This document shows positions 8,127 through 17,027 of a stretch of DNA of 47,659 nucleotides, in pieces. Numbering within the stretch: position 1 is the first letter of the stretch; the number at the start of each line of letters is the position of its first letter. Below the pieces are notes generated by a model, which worked only from the letters and a program-made list of their open reading frames with translations, did not search any database and was not told the DNA's origin. Source of the DNA: Nostoc sp. FACHB-973. Its GTDB lineage: Bacteria > Cyanobacteriota > Cyanobacteriia > Cyanobacteriales > Nostocaceae. Location: NCBI RefSeq assembly GCF_014698115.1, contig NZ_JACJSJ010000064.1, positions 1 to 47,659 on the forward strand, given 5' to 3'. Position numbers and translations under genes: made by a program.

Positions 8127-8158
8127 ATAAACACAGATGGTTACTCATCTGTGTTTAT
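8127..8158 (+). terminator. Intrinsic terminator-like hairpin after the cupin gene
   Basis: ATAAACACAGATG (8127-8139) and CATCTGTGTTTAT (8146-8158) form a perfect 13-bp stem with a six-base loop, 21 bases past the cupin stop codon. A short T-rich tail follows. This is the best terminator in the left part of the window. Confidence 0.7.
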
Positions 8159-8316
8159 TTATATGGGTCTATAGTTCTAAATTTGCTGAAATTATGTCCC
8201 CTTTTTATCAGATTAGAAGCTGATGAACATCAAACATTTACTTAGTTTCCTAAATATGGATGCTAAAGGAGGGTTGGGGGATTTTCATAAAACGAATAAA
8301 TATGAATCTATCCCAC

Positions 8317-8433
8317 TAAGTAAGTCGGCGTAAATAATTATCGTTGGGATAAGGCAGGGAGCAGGGGGAGAAAGAGTTTGAGCCTTATTTACTTTTCTTT
8401 ACACAGTTTGGTTTTATTGCACCGACTTACTTA
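8317..8433. mobile_element. MITE-like element with terminal inverted repeats
   Basis: TAAGTAAGTCGG (8317-8328) and its exact complement CCGACTTACTTA (8422-8433) bound a 117-bp segment. The similarity continues inward with gaps and mismatches (CGTAAATAA against TGCAATAA on the complementary strand), giving imperfect terminal repeats of roughly 20 bases. The interior has no coding capacity. No clear target-site duplication is seen. It lies in the spacer between the convergent cupin and Wzc-like genes. Related short elements are expected elsewhere in the genome, which cannot be checked here. Confidence 0.5.
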
Positions 8434-8501
8434 ATAATATTTTCTTAATCCAAATGTGACCTGAACGATCGATCGCCTAAAACAGTAACCAGGAACTTGG
8501 G

Positions 8502-10667
8502 TCAATCACTCTTGATGTCGCTCCTTTGGCCGTTACTAACCATACCTAAGGCATTCATCCGGTAAATTTTGAGATGCTCTAAAGTTCGGCTTATCATTGA
8601 TGAGTCTGTTTTGTCAATTCTTACCACTAGCAATATGCCATCAGTATAAGGTGCCAGCAGGCTAGCATCAGCTAACCCCAACAAAGGAGGAGCGTCATAA
8701 ATCACCAAGTCAAAGTTATTATTAAAATCTGCCATTAGTTGCTTCATCTTTTCAGAGGAGAGCAGCTTTGTGGGATCGGGTGGTATGGGTCCAGCAGTGA
8801 TTATAGATAGTTCATTCATTGAGGGTAGCTGTCGGATAGCCTCACTCGTTGGTAGGTTTGTGGAGATTAAATTACTTAATCCCCGTAAGTTATTTAAATT
8901 TGATAAGGTGTGAATGTTAGGTTGGCGTAAATCAGCATCTACAAGTAGTACTCGTTGCCCCATATCTGTAGCTACTTGAGCTAGATGGAAGGCAATAGTA
9001 GACTTACCATCACCATGCATAGCTGAGCTAATAACTATAGAAGTAATACGGCGATCCCAACTGAGCAATTGTACGTTTGTATAAAGTACCCGCAAAGCTT
9101 CTAAAAATTCTGCTGAATAGTTGCTATAATTTTTTTTCTCTAAGATACCTAAACTAGGAATGCCTTTAAAAATGGGACTTAGTATTTTTACTGTGGGAAA
9201 TTTTCCCTCTTGTGTGTGGCTTTGAGTGCTTTCAACTTGCTTTTCAAATGGAATATTTCCTAACAACGGTAGTTTAATCTTCTCTTTGAGAGCCTGAGCG
9301 CTATGGTAGGTCTTGTCCAGCTTTTCTAGCAGCAGGGCGATGCCAATTCCTAAAGCTATACTCCCAACCAATCCTGGTATTAAATAACGTTTAATGCTCG
9401 AATCAGAAATAGGGAATTTTGGTTTACTTGGTGCCTGTAATAACTGCCAACCAAGTTCAGTCTGAGATATCTCGATTTGGAGATTTTCCCGAGTAGATAG
9501 AAAACGATTCAAGCTCTCGGTTGCTACCTGTAACTTTCGCTGTAGTTCAGTGTATTCACGTGCCAAGATTGGCCATTGTTTGCGCTGTAGTTCGATTTTT
9601 CGTTCTACTTTAGCAAGCTCTCGGCTTTGCACTTCTAGAGTTTGAAGCTTAGTTGTTAGTTCTGCAATTTTTGTACCCACAAAGCGTTGCGCTTCATTGT
9701 TTACCAAGGGTACCAACCTTAGCCGTTTCTCTTTCAATGTTTGAATGGTTGGGTTATCATCTTGTAAACGAGTTGACTCTGTAGCAATTTGAACGTTTAG
9801 TTCCTGTACCTGAGCCAACAACTGCTGATACAAAGGAGCATCTTTGAGCGCTGCTAGCCTACCATCTTTTTCCTGTAGTAAAGAGAGATTAGCGCGAGCT
9901 TCTGCCAATTGCCCATCAACCTCTTGTCGTTCCTTAGACAAGTTAGTGATTTGACTCACAACTTGTTCGGACTGGACTTCTGGTTCAACAAAGTCATACT
10001 TTTGTCGAAACGTTTGCAGTTCTTTCTGAAGCTGATCGACTCGATTTTGGATAGATGGGAGTTGTTTTTCAACGAACTGAATCCCTTGGCGTAACTTGGT
10101 TTGCCGCCTTTCTCGACTATAATTTAGATAATCCTCAGCAATTTGGTCGAGTACAATTTTAACTTCATTTGGATCATGACTTCGATAACGAACTTCTATA
10201 ATCTTGGTTTCAACAAACCGGGAAATTGTCAGATCTTTGATCAGCGAACTATAGCTGATATCTCGATAGGTAGTTTGTAAGCGCTTTACAATCTCTCCCA
10301 TCAATTCAGGGCTTTTGAGAACCTCAATTTGACTCTCGTAATCTAGACCAGACTTGTTTACATTAGGGTCTTTGACGATATCGACTACTTTAGACTCATC
10401 ATTCACAGGTTCCACTAACAGGCGAAAATTGCCTTCATATACTGGTAGTTCTCGGTTTAGGATCAAACTGACAAAAACAACTGTCCCTAGAGTAATAGTT
10501 ACCCCTGCAATAACTAGCGCTCGTCGACGTACAACACTCAGAAATTGTGGGAAACTCGAATCATTTCCTTGCTCTTCAGACCAAGGCAAAGGTTGAGGCT
10601 GAAGAAATGGTGGTACAGAGTTCCTATTCTGGTCGTAACTTGATGGTTGAGAAGAATGATTCTCCAT
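8502..10667 (-). CDS. Wzc-like polysaccharide co-polymerase with tyrosine-kinase (BY-kinase) domain
   Basis: A 721-residue inner-membrane protein that sets chain length and drives export of exopolysaccharide or capsule. After a proline-rich cytoplasmic head there is a first membrane helix (about 50-70) with a Wzz domain, then a long periplasmic coiled coil (about 190-420) and a second helix (about 425-447, GLVGSIALGIGIALLLE). The cytoplasmic ATPase follows: Walker A HGDGKST (about 551-557), Walker A' VLLVDADLR (about 573-581) and Walker B VIYDAPP (about 656-662). The tail ends SNGQRSDIKSD and lacks the usual cluster of tyrosines, so autophosphorylation by the standard route is doubtful. It is divergent from the polysaccharide genes to its right, across a 1.28-kb spacer. 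Confidence 0.93.
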   Translation of the reverse strand: MENHSSQPSSYDQNRNSVPPFLQPQPLPWSEEQGNDSSFPQFLSVVRRRALVIAGVTITLGTVVFVSLILNRELPVYEGNFRLLVEPVNDESKVVDIVKDPNVNKSGLDYESQIEVLKSPELMGEIVKRLQTTYRDISYSSLIKDLTISRFVETKIIEVRYRSHDPNEVKIVLDQIAEDYLNYSRERRQTKLRQGIQFVEKQLPSIQNRVDQLQKELQTFRQKYDFVEPEVQSEQVVSQITNLSKERQEVDGQLAEARANLSLLQEKDGRLAALKDAPLYQQLLAQVQELNVQIATESTRLQDDNPTIQTLKEKRLRLVPLVNNEAQRFVGTKIAELTTKLQTLEVQSRELAKVERKIELQRKQWPILAREYTELQRKLQVATESLNRFLSTRENLQIEISQTELGWQLLQAPSKPKFPISDSSIKRYLIPGLVGSIALGIGIALLLEKLDKTYHSAQALKEKIKLPLLGNIPFEKQVESTQSHTQEGKFPTVKILSPIFKGIPSLGILEKKNYSNYSAEFLEALRVLYTNVQLLSWDRRITSIVISSAMHGDGKSTIAFHLAQVATDMGQRVLLVDADLRQPNIHTLSNLNNLRGLSNLISTNLPTSEAIRQLPSMNELSIITAGPIPPDPTKLLSSEKMKQLMADFNNNFDLVIYDAPPLLGLADASLLAPYTDGILLVVRIDKTDSSMISRTLEHLKIYRMNALGMVSNGQRSDIKSD

Positions 10668-11947
10668 CTATTTTAAAATATTTATTAATTAAGTTAGAAA
10701 AAATGTGTGTAACAACTTTAGTAATCCCAGCTAATGGAGCAATTGCACAAAAATTTATTATTTAGGAGCTGGAGTAGTCAGATTTTGAGTACAACGGATC
10801 GTCAATGGGAAACGAAAATTAAGATTTTGATAAGTTATGTATACCAATTCATAGTTAAGGTCAATTTAAACCTTGTGCTACCGTGACGTTTACTTAGTTT
10901 TAACTCTTAATATTATACGTTTTTTAGTCTCTTTGAGATTCTAGCTGAGTAGGCAAAGATAATAACATCTTTAGTTTTTAAGTATACATTTTTTTAGTTT
11001 CTTATTATAGCTAAAGTCAAGTTGAATATCCAATTGCCTCATAGTGTGCTTGGGTTAAAGGGGTAATAGATCCTTGACATCAATTTTAGCCAGAGTAATT
11101 TAAATATCACCAAGTTAGTTGTCAATCGTGATTCTCAAAATCATTACTATGCCAATTATAGTAAAAAATAATACATTTAACTCAAGTGTCGGTTTTCTCT
11201 ATAAAAGTAATACTTGACTTACTAGTAACATGAAAAAAGTTATTAATTTAGACTTAACAAAATGTACAAATTTCACCAGTCAAAATTTGTTTATGAGAGA
11301 GCCACTAGTTTATGAAGTTTTTGTTGATGTGTATTGTCAAAAGATAAAATTTTGGTAAAGTGTGCGGGTAAATTTGAAACATCCTTTTATCGTGGTATTC
11401 TAGTAAGAAATTACATGTAAAAACAGATATTGAATATAAAATCATACTTAATATTTGTTATATGTAAGAAATATTGCTCAACCCAGTTAAAATGAAGTAA
11501 GTGAAAACATCCAAAATTCAATGAACATAAACTTCCAGTTTGATAGTCTGCACCAGTGCACAGTAGCTGTTACTTGACGTTTAGACATTAAGTAAAGTTT
11601 CTTAGAAGCCTGTAAAAGGCATTATTGTAAGATAATACTACATGTGTAAAATTACGGTAGCTGCTTAGACTTTTGTTTTTTGTTGTGTTCCCATGCCCCA
11701 GAAAGTTAGTGTATACAAAATTAAAAGAGCATAAGCTTCTATGTATTTGCTTAAGCGTCTTAACTAAGACCGCAGTTCGCAGATATATGTTCCCTCGTGA
11801 GAAGACTCTATGTATACCAATAAATTAATCAACTTGCTCCAAGCAAATTGAAAATATTTGTTAATTGAGACCAGTGTTCGTGTGTAATTAATGGCTTGAG
11901 CAGTTCAGTAGTATATTGAACAAAATTTCTAGAGTAGGATACAACTG
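10668..11947. other. Long AT-rich intergenic region between the Wzc-like and GT4 genes
   Basis: These 1,280 bases hold no frame that looks coding. They separate divergent genes and must contain the promoters for both sides. TATGTATACCAAT occurs twice (10836-10848 and 11809-11821). TTGACA (11074-11079) is a possible -35 box, but no good -10 box is found at the right distance. The length is unusual for this locus and would allow long leaders, a regulatory RNA or lost genes. Confidence 0.5.
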
Positions 11948-13300
11948 ATGAGACTTAATAAATGGATTAATCAAAAGTTTTTGCAATCCATTTCTGTTCG
12001 GTTAGATGTTAAGAATGACTATTCTCTCAAAACTCAGCAATCTATCAAATTGTCTGTAATCACTCAGTTTTTTCCACCAGACTATGCTCCTACGGGACAG
12101 TTGATTGAAGAACTGGTGAAACAGTTAGGACAGCAAGGAGTCGATATTGAGGTTTTTACGAGTCAGCCAGGATATGCATTTGACTCTGATACTGCTGCTT
12201 TATCAGTAGAACGTATGGGTAGAATTCGAGTTCAGCGATCGCGCACAGCCCAGCTTTGGCCGGGGCGAATTCGTGGCAAAGCGGTCAATGGCGTCTTATA
12301 CACCTTACGTGCTGCGCTCTATCTACTCAGAGCTTGGCAACGTAGCAATGTCTTGTTGGTAACTACAGCCCCGCCATTTTTGCCAGTGATTGGGTATATG
12401 GCTCATCTGTTGTTTCGACTTCCCTATGTTTGCATCCTCTATGACCTTTATCCTGATATTGCGATCGCTTTGGGAGTGGTTTCAAAGCATAGCTGGCCAG
12501 CACGGTTATGGCGTGCCATTAACAGACAGGTTTGGCTAAATGCTAAGGGGATTGTGGTTCTTAGCCCAGCCATGAAGCAGCAAGTGGTAGCAAATTGTCC
12601 GGAAGTAGCCGATAAAATTTCGGTAATTCACAGTTGGGCGAACCCAGAATTGATTGTGCCAATTGCCAAGCAAGAAAATTGGTTTGCCTTGAAGCATAAC
12701 TTAGTAGACAAATTTACCGTACTCTACTCTGGGAATATGGGACGCTGCCATGATATGGCAACTATCCTCCAAGCTGCTCAACAACTGGAAGACGAGCCAA
12801 TTCAGTTTGTCTGCATTGGTGGTGGTGCCAAACGCGATGAATTGATTCAACAAGTTAATGAATTAGGATTGAGGAATTTTACATTTCTGCCATATCAAGA
12901 CAAACAAGTCCTGCCCTATTCATTAACGGCTTGCGATCTGTCACTCGTGAGTGTAGATGCATCCACCGAGAGTTTAGTGGTTCCTAGTAAGCTTTACTCA
13001 GCTTTAGCATCAGGAAGACCGATAGCGGTGATTTGCTCGCAGTATTCGTACCTGAGACAATTAGTTCCGGAAGCCGATTGCGGTGGCACTTTTGACAATG
13101 GAGACAGTCATGCTCTAGCTCAATTTATCCGCTTACTGAGTCGGGATCGGCAATTAGCAGAGCGTATGGGCAAGGCGGGTCGCCAGTATTTGCGATCGCA
13201 TTTCACACCTAAGATTATTTCTCAACAATACCTTGATGTCTTGCAGCAAGCAATCTTACCTGATGGTGTGATAGCTATGTCTCAAAGCCATACAAAATAG
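11948..13300 (+). CDS. GT4-family glycosyltransferase
   Basis: A 450-residue GT-B fold enzyme that adds a sugar from a nucleotide donor to a growing glycan at the cytoplasmic face of the membrane. The N-terminal Rossmann half begins at about residue 35 with SVITQFFPPDYAPTGQLIEEL, where the PPD/TG loop is typical of the WcaI/WbuB-type branch. The C-terminal half has the donor site: VLYSGNMGRCHDM, LGLRNFTFLPYQDK and the segment SLVVPSKLYSALASGRPIA (about 340-360). A hydrophobic patch at 140-165 may touch the membrane. It is the first rightward gene of the polysaccharide locus and is followed by a hairpin and a 1.1-kb spacer, so it may be its own transcription unit. Sugar specificity is unknown. 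Confidence 0.9.
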   Translation: MRLNKWINQKFLQSISVRLDVKNDYSLKTQQSIKLSVITQFFPPDYAPTGQLIEELVKQLGQQGVDIEVFTSQPGYAFDSDTAALSVERMGRIRVQRSRTAQLWPGRIRGKAVNGVLYTLRAALYLLRAWQRSNVLLVTTAPPFLPVIGYMAHLLFRLPYVCILYDLYPDIAIALGVVSKHSWPARLWRAINRQVWLNAKGIVVLSPAMKQQVVANCPEVADKISVIHSWANPELIVPIAKQENWFALKHNLVDKFTVLYSGNMGRCHDMATILQAAQQLEDEPIQFVCIGGGAKRDELIQQVNELGLRNFTFLPYQDKQVLPYSLTACDLSLVSVDASTESLVVPSKLYSALASGRPIAVICSQYSYLRQLVPEADCGGTFDNGDSHALAQFIRLLSRDRQLAERMGKAGRQYLRSHFTPKIISQQYLDVLQQAILPDGVIAMSQSHTK

Positions 13301-13323
13301 TTGTTTGAGAAGCGATCGGCACA

Positions 13324-13364
13324 GATTGGTGTAGGCTTAAAAGACTTTTAGCCTCATACCAATC
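13324..13364 (+). terminator. Hairpin after the first GT4 gene
   Basis: GATTGGT (13324-13330) pairs with ACCAATC (13358-13364), and inside it AGGCT (13333-13337) pairs with AGCCT (13350-13354). It starts 24 bases past the stop codon. No strong T tract follows, so termination strength is uncertain. Confidence 0.5.
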
Positions 13365-14329
13365 CCCTAAAATATAGCTGTAAATTATTCTCCTTCGCTC
13401 TTTCCTCCTGCCTGTGCTTGCAGTGAAATAAAAATCACCTCTTGATAGGAAGTATTTGCCATTATCTTTTGACTTTGGCAGTACTTTCTCAATATTGGAA
13501 CATAAGCGCAATAGGCAAAATAGAAAATACTCTTTCACCAGAAACATTTACCTTTTTATTTAAGCTAGATTAACGCCTTGCTTAAATAAAAACTCTTACG
13601 TATTTCATAAAAACTAGCTTTTTGGGGGGGGTCGTATTTGAATGCACAATTGAAGCATACTAGGATTGGGTTAACGGTCTTTGCTGACACGCTCCCATTG
13701 CCGTAGTTTGTGGGTAATTTGTTCTTAAGTGCCATCAACTCGTTATTTCTGAAGTTAGTAATATACCGTTTGCCAGTTGGGTAAGTCGTGAGGTAGCATC
13801 TGCGACGCGCACCTTGTACAGAGAACAAAAAGATAGCGCTAATCATCCCACGTAAGTCTACTGAGGGCGGACAACCTATTTTCTCTTTCAGTTAGATGAT
13901 ACTTGATGATTAAGTCTCACTGTTTTGAACTCACCTCACTTAGATATAATTTAGACGTAGATCTGGTAACGCTGTCACATTTGTTTCTATTGACATATTC
14001 CCCTTACGCAAGCTTGTTTTGACTTGAGGAAGATACTCTTACTTGTTGCTGTGCTTAAACTCCTACAAGTAATGCCAAAAAGAGTTTTGTGTTCCGATTG
14101 TGATGAGTTTGATTAAGATAATATAAAGTCACCATAATATGTTATGCTCTTAGACAGATTGACAGTGATAAATATCACTGACTTTAAGAAAATTAGGTAA
14201 TATTATTGTCTGATAACAAGGTTAAACTTGTTGCCACATTACAAAAAAAATCCTGATTTAAGAATATTTGTCAATCAGCGTACTTTAATTAAATAGTGTT
14301 TATTTTTTAACTTTAGGAGACGAGCTTCG
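13365..14329. other. Intergenic region without a convincing gene
   Basis: Nearly 1 kb with no credible coding frame. Two leftward open frames of 90-93 codons exist, but their translations have no family look and no ribosome binding sites. A run of eight G residues stands at 13624-13631. The last 100 bases should carry the promoter for the downstream exporter genes; no clear box pair was identified. Confidence 0.4.
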
Positions 14330-14422
14330 ATGGTCTATTTGATCTCAGTTCCTCCAACGAAACCTTCCAAATTTTGCTGTCTATTTACTCAAGTGGGAGG
14401 TCGAATTGCAGAGAAGGTGTGA
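14330..14422 (+). other. Short leader ORF, or displaced 5' end of the next gene
   Basis: An ATG at 14330, preceded by AGGAG (14315-14319), opens a 30-codon frame (MVYLISVPPTKPSK start) ending at 14420-14422. It overlaps the TTG start of the next gene. The next gene's frame stays open upstream to 14343 and there encodes coding-like residues (NFAVYLLKWEVELQRRC). One extra base between would explain both facts: this ATG may be the true start of the larger gene, now frameshifted. Alternatively it is a genuine leader peptide with translational coupling. Confidence 0.35.
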
Positions 14423-14834
14423 CCGAAATCGGAAACGTTCAAAACGACGGGCTATCTACTGCCCAAATCATGGTTGCTACCTCGAAAGCAGGAGTCAAAA
14501 ATATCAATTGTTTGCCGATCAAGCAGGACAGTTGCAGCAACGGGGCATGAGTCGTCGCAGTGCATTGATGCTGGTAGCAAACCAAACCACAGTTTCCCTA
14601 GAAGGAGAGTGGTTGGAGGCCTTTTGGTGTGACGAGTGCCAGCAAACAAAGTGGTATCACGTCTGCAAGTCGAACGAACGCACCTATAAAGTTTCTATAG
14701 CGCCACAAGAACTTTGGCAGCAGGTAACAGGAGCGATCGATCCCCAGGGGAACCCCTCTGTCGGAGAATTTACTCGTAGGCAAGCAAAAGTACTCAACTA
14801 TCACAGCATCAAAGATTTTCAGTTTGTCCATTAA
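14406..14834 (+). CDS. Small cysteine/histidine-rich protein next to the ABC exporter, function unknown
   Basis: About 142 residues, soluble and basic at its start (RRCDRNRKRSKRR). Pairs of cysteines and histidines could bind zinc: YCPNHGCYL (about 17-25), then WCDECQQTKWYHVC (about 73-87). The end carries a conserved-looking PSVGEFTRRQAKVLNY. The start is TTG at 14406 with GGGAGG (14394-14399) six bases upstream. The frame is however open further upstream and could have begun at ATG 14330 before a one-base shift. It directly precedes the Wzm/Wzt-like exporter pair by 32 bases, so it is likely co-transcribed. A regulator or accessory of the exporter is possible, but no function is known to me. 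Confidence 0.65.
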   Translation: MQRRCDRNRKRSKRRAIYCPNHGCYLESRSQKYQLFADQAGQLQQRGMSRRSALMLVANQTTVSLEGEWLEAFWCDECQQTKWYHVCKSNERTYKVSIAPQELWQQVTGAIDPQGNPSVGEFTRRQAKVLNYHSIKDFQFVH

Positions 14835-14866
14835 TGCTTAAAACCAGTGGTCTTTAATCAATAATT

Positions 14867-15712
14867 ATGAGTAGCAAAGGAATTACGTCAAAGCCAGAAT
14901 TGATAATTGAAGCTGGACAAACAGAGCAGCAGTATTGGAAAGATCTATGGCGCTACCGAGAGCTATTTTATTTTCTGTCTTGGCGTGATATTTTAGTCCG
15001 CTATAAGCAAACAGCGATTGGTATGCTCTGGGCACTGATTCGACCATTTTTAACGATGATCGTGTTCAGCGTCATCTTCGGAAACTTGGCGAAATTACCT
15101 TCAGAGGGGACAGCACCGTATCCAATACTGGTATTTGCCGCCTTGCTACCTTGGCAATTTTTTGCCAATTCCCTAAGTGAGTGTAGTAACAGCCTAATTA
15201 GTAACGCCAACTTGATTTCTAAAGTGTACTTTCCGCGCCTAATTGTGCCTGCTAGTTCAGTGATCGTTAGCTTCGTGGACTTTCTCGTTTCTGGGATGAT
15301 TCTTTTAGGGTTGATGGCTTGGTATAATTTTGTTCCAAGTTGGCGGATATTATACTTACCGTTATTTATTGGCATCGCCTTTGCTGCTTCACTAGGAGTA
15401 GGGCTGTGGTTGGCAGCTTTGAATGTAGAATATCGAGACTTCCGCTACATTGTGCCGTTTATTGTGCAATTTGGCCTATACATATCGCCTGTAGGTTTTA
15501 GTAGCAGCATTATCCCAGAACAATGGCGTTTGCTCTACTATCTAAATCCAATGGTAGGCGTGATTGATGGCTTTCGCTGGGCTATTTTAGGGGGAGAGTC
15601 CAAACTTTACTGGACTGGATTCACACTATCTTTAGGACTAGTTGCCCTGTTACTGGTAAGTAGCATTTGGTACTTCCGCAAAATGGAACGGACATTTGCT
15701 GACGTAATTTAA
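14867..15712 (+). CDS. ABC-2 type polysaccharide exporter permease (Wzm-like)
   Basis: A 281-residue inner-membrane permease with six predicted helices. It matches the Wzm/TagG/KpsM group: an amphipathic start with LWRYRELFYFLSWRDILVRYKQT, the helix ALIRPFLTMIVFSVIFGNL, then ALLPWQFFANSLSECSNSLISNANLISKVYFPR (key residues about 97-125, with NANLI-KVYFPR), and the late PFIVQFGLYISPVGFS and YYLNPMVGVIDGFRWA segments. These proteins move undecaprenyl-diphosphate-linked O-antigen, teichoic acid or capsule chains across the membrane with a partner ATPase, which follows here after 15 bases. Length and motif order are complete. Confidence 0.95.
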   Translation: MSSKGITSKPELIIEAGQTEQQYWKDLWRYRELFYFLSWRDILVRYKQTAIGMLWALIRPFLTMIVFSVIFGNLAKLPSEGTAPYPILVFAALLPWQFFANSLSECSNSLISNANLISKVYFPRLIVPASSVIVSFVDFLVSGMILLGLMAWYNFVPSWRILYLPLFIGIAFAASLGVGLWLAALNVEYRDFRYIVPFIVQFGLYISPVGFSSSIIPEQWRLLYYLNPMVGVIDGFRWAILGGESKLYWTGFTLSLGLVALLLVSSIWYFRKMERTFADVI

Positions 15713-15727
15713 CAAGGATCTGTGCAG

Positions 15728-17008
15728 ATGTCTGAGAACATGATTAGTGTAGAAAATTTAAGTAAAAGATATATAATCGCTCACCAGCAGGAGGGAAGAA
15801 GTCGCTACAAAGCACTACGCGATGTAATTGCTGATGGTGCTAAATCTCTTGCCAAGGGATTTATCAAACCCGGTGGCAAAAAAATGTCCAACCCAGCGCG
15901 GGAAGAATTTTGGGCATTAAAAGATATTTCTTTTGACATTCAACAAGGTGAGGCCATTGGTGTTATTGGACGCAATGGCGCTGGTAAATCTACCCTGTTA
16001 AAAGTTCTCAGCCGGATTACCGAACCGACGAGGGGACGTATCGCCATCAAAGGGCGGGTAGCAAGCTTATTAGAAGTAGGGACAGGATTCCACCCAGAAC
16101 TGACGGGACGAGAGAACATTTATCTCAACGGTTCTGTTCTGGGAATGAGTAGAGTTGAAATTAAAAAGAAATTTGATGAAATAGTTGCCTTTGCTGAGGT
16201 TGAGAAGTTTTTAGATACCCCAGTCAAGCGCTATTCTTCAGGAATGTATGTGCGCCTTGCTTTTTCCGTTGCAGCCCATTTAGAGCCAGAAATTTTAATT
16301 GTCGATGAAGTTTTGGCTGTAGGTGATTCTGCATTTCAGAAAAAGTGCTTGGGGAAAATGGGTGATGTGGCGACAAAAGAAGGACGAACAGTCTTATTTG
16401 TCAGTCATAGTATGCAAGCGATCGCCCAACTCACCAAACGTTGCATACTACTGTCTAAGGGTAGCGTCCAGTTTGATGGTGATAGTGGCAAAGCAGTACA
16501 GTTATATCTGGCTGGTCAGAAAGATGATTCTGTCTCACAAGGATATTACCAAGCTCCTGTCAACAAAACTGGTAATCATGTAGCTTGGGTAAGGGCACAC
16601 GCCTCTGAAGGAGAGGGAATTCACTGTTGGGGAAAACCGATTACCTTTGAGTTTGCCCTACATGTGACTGAACCTCATGAAAGTCTGCGTTTTTCCTTTC
16701 AGATAGTCAATTTTTTACAACAACCGATTTGTATCTTCTGGTTTTTCGAGTCTGATGCTCCGTTTTGTCGAGAGCCGGGAACATTTATTCTGCGATGTGA
16801 GATTCCCAAATTTAGACTGTATATGGGTTCATACACCTTAACAACATGGTTCTCCAACCGTCGTAGCGACACTCTGCTAGAAAACCTCAGAGAGATTTGC
16901 CCCTTTGAAGTGACTATGCATAATTTCGAGCGTGCAGATTATCAATGGCAACCTGATGAGTGTACTTATTTAGAAGATGCTATTTGGCAAACAGTGGAAA
17001 AGCATTAA
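15728..17008 (+). CDS. ABC exporter ATPase with C-terminal carbohydrate-binding domain (Wzt-like)
   Basis: A 426-residue ATPase partner of the preceding permease. Residues about 5-245 form the ABC domain with Walker A GRNGAGKST (about 81-89), the Q-loop region with the specific GTGFHPELTGRENIYLNG, the signature YSSGMYVRLAF and Walker B ILIVDEVLAVGD. Residues about 270-426 form a beta-rich Wzt C-terminal domain (for example ITFEFALHVTEPHE and FSFQIVN). In well-studied systems (E. coli O9a, Klebsiella O12) this domain binds the modified non-reducing end of the finished chain. ATG 15728 is chosen over GTG 15722 because AAGGA (15714-15718) is nine bases from the former and only three from the latter. 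It is certainly in one operon with the permease. Confidence 0.95.
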   Translation: MSENMISVENLSKRYIIAHQQEGRSRYKALRDVIADGAKSLAKGFIKPGGKKMSNPAREEFWALKDISFDIQQGEAIGVIGRNGAGKSTLLKVLSRITEPTRGRIAIKGRVASLLEVGTGFHPELTGRENIYLNGSVLGMSRVEIKKKFDEIVAFAEVEKFLDTPVKRYSSGMYVRLAFSVAAHLEPEILIVDEVLAVGDSAFQKKCLGKMGDVATKEGRTVLFVSHSMQAIAQLTKRCILLSKGSVQFDGDSGKAVQLYLAGQKDDSVSQGYYQAPVNKTGNHVAWVRAHASEGEGIHCWGKPITFEFALHVTEPHESLRFSFQIVNFLQQPICIFWFFESDAPFCREPGTFILRCEIPKFRLYMGSYTLTTWFSNRRSDTLLENLREICPFEVTMHNFERADYQWQPDECTYLEDAIWQTVEKH

Positions 17009-17027
17009 TTTAAAGGCAGATTAAGTA

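Noticed and set aside
13275..13846. Two leftward open frames of 90 and 93 codons after the first GT4 gene
   Set aside because: No ribosome binding sites, no recognisable motifs, unusual composition, and one overlaps the end of a clear gene and a hairpin.
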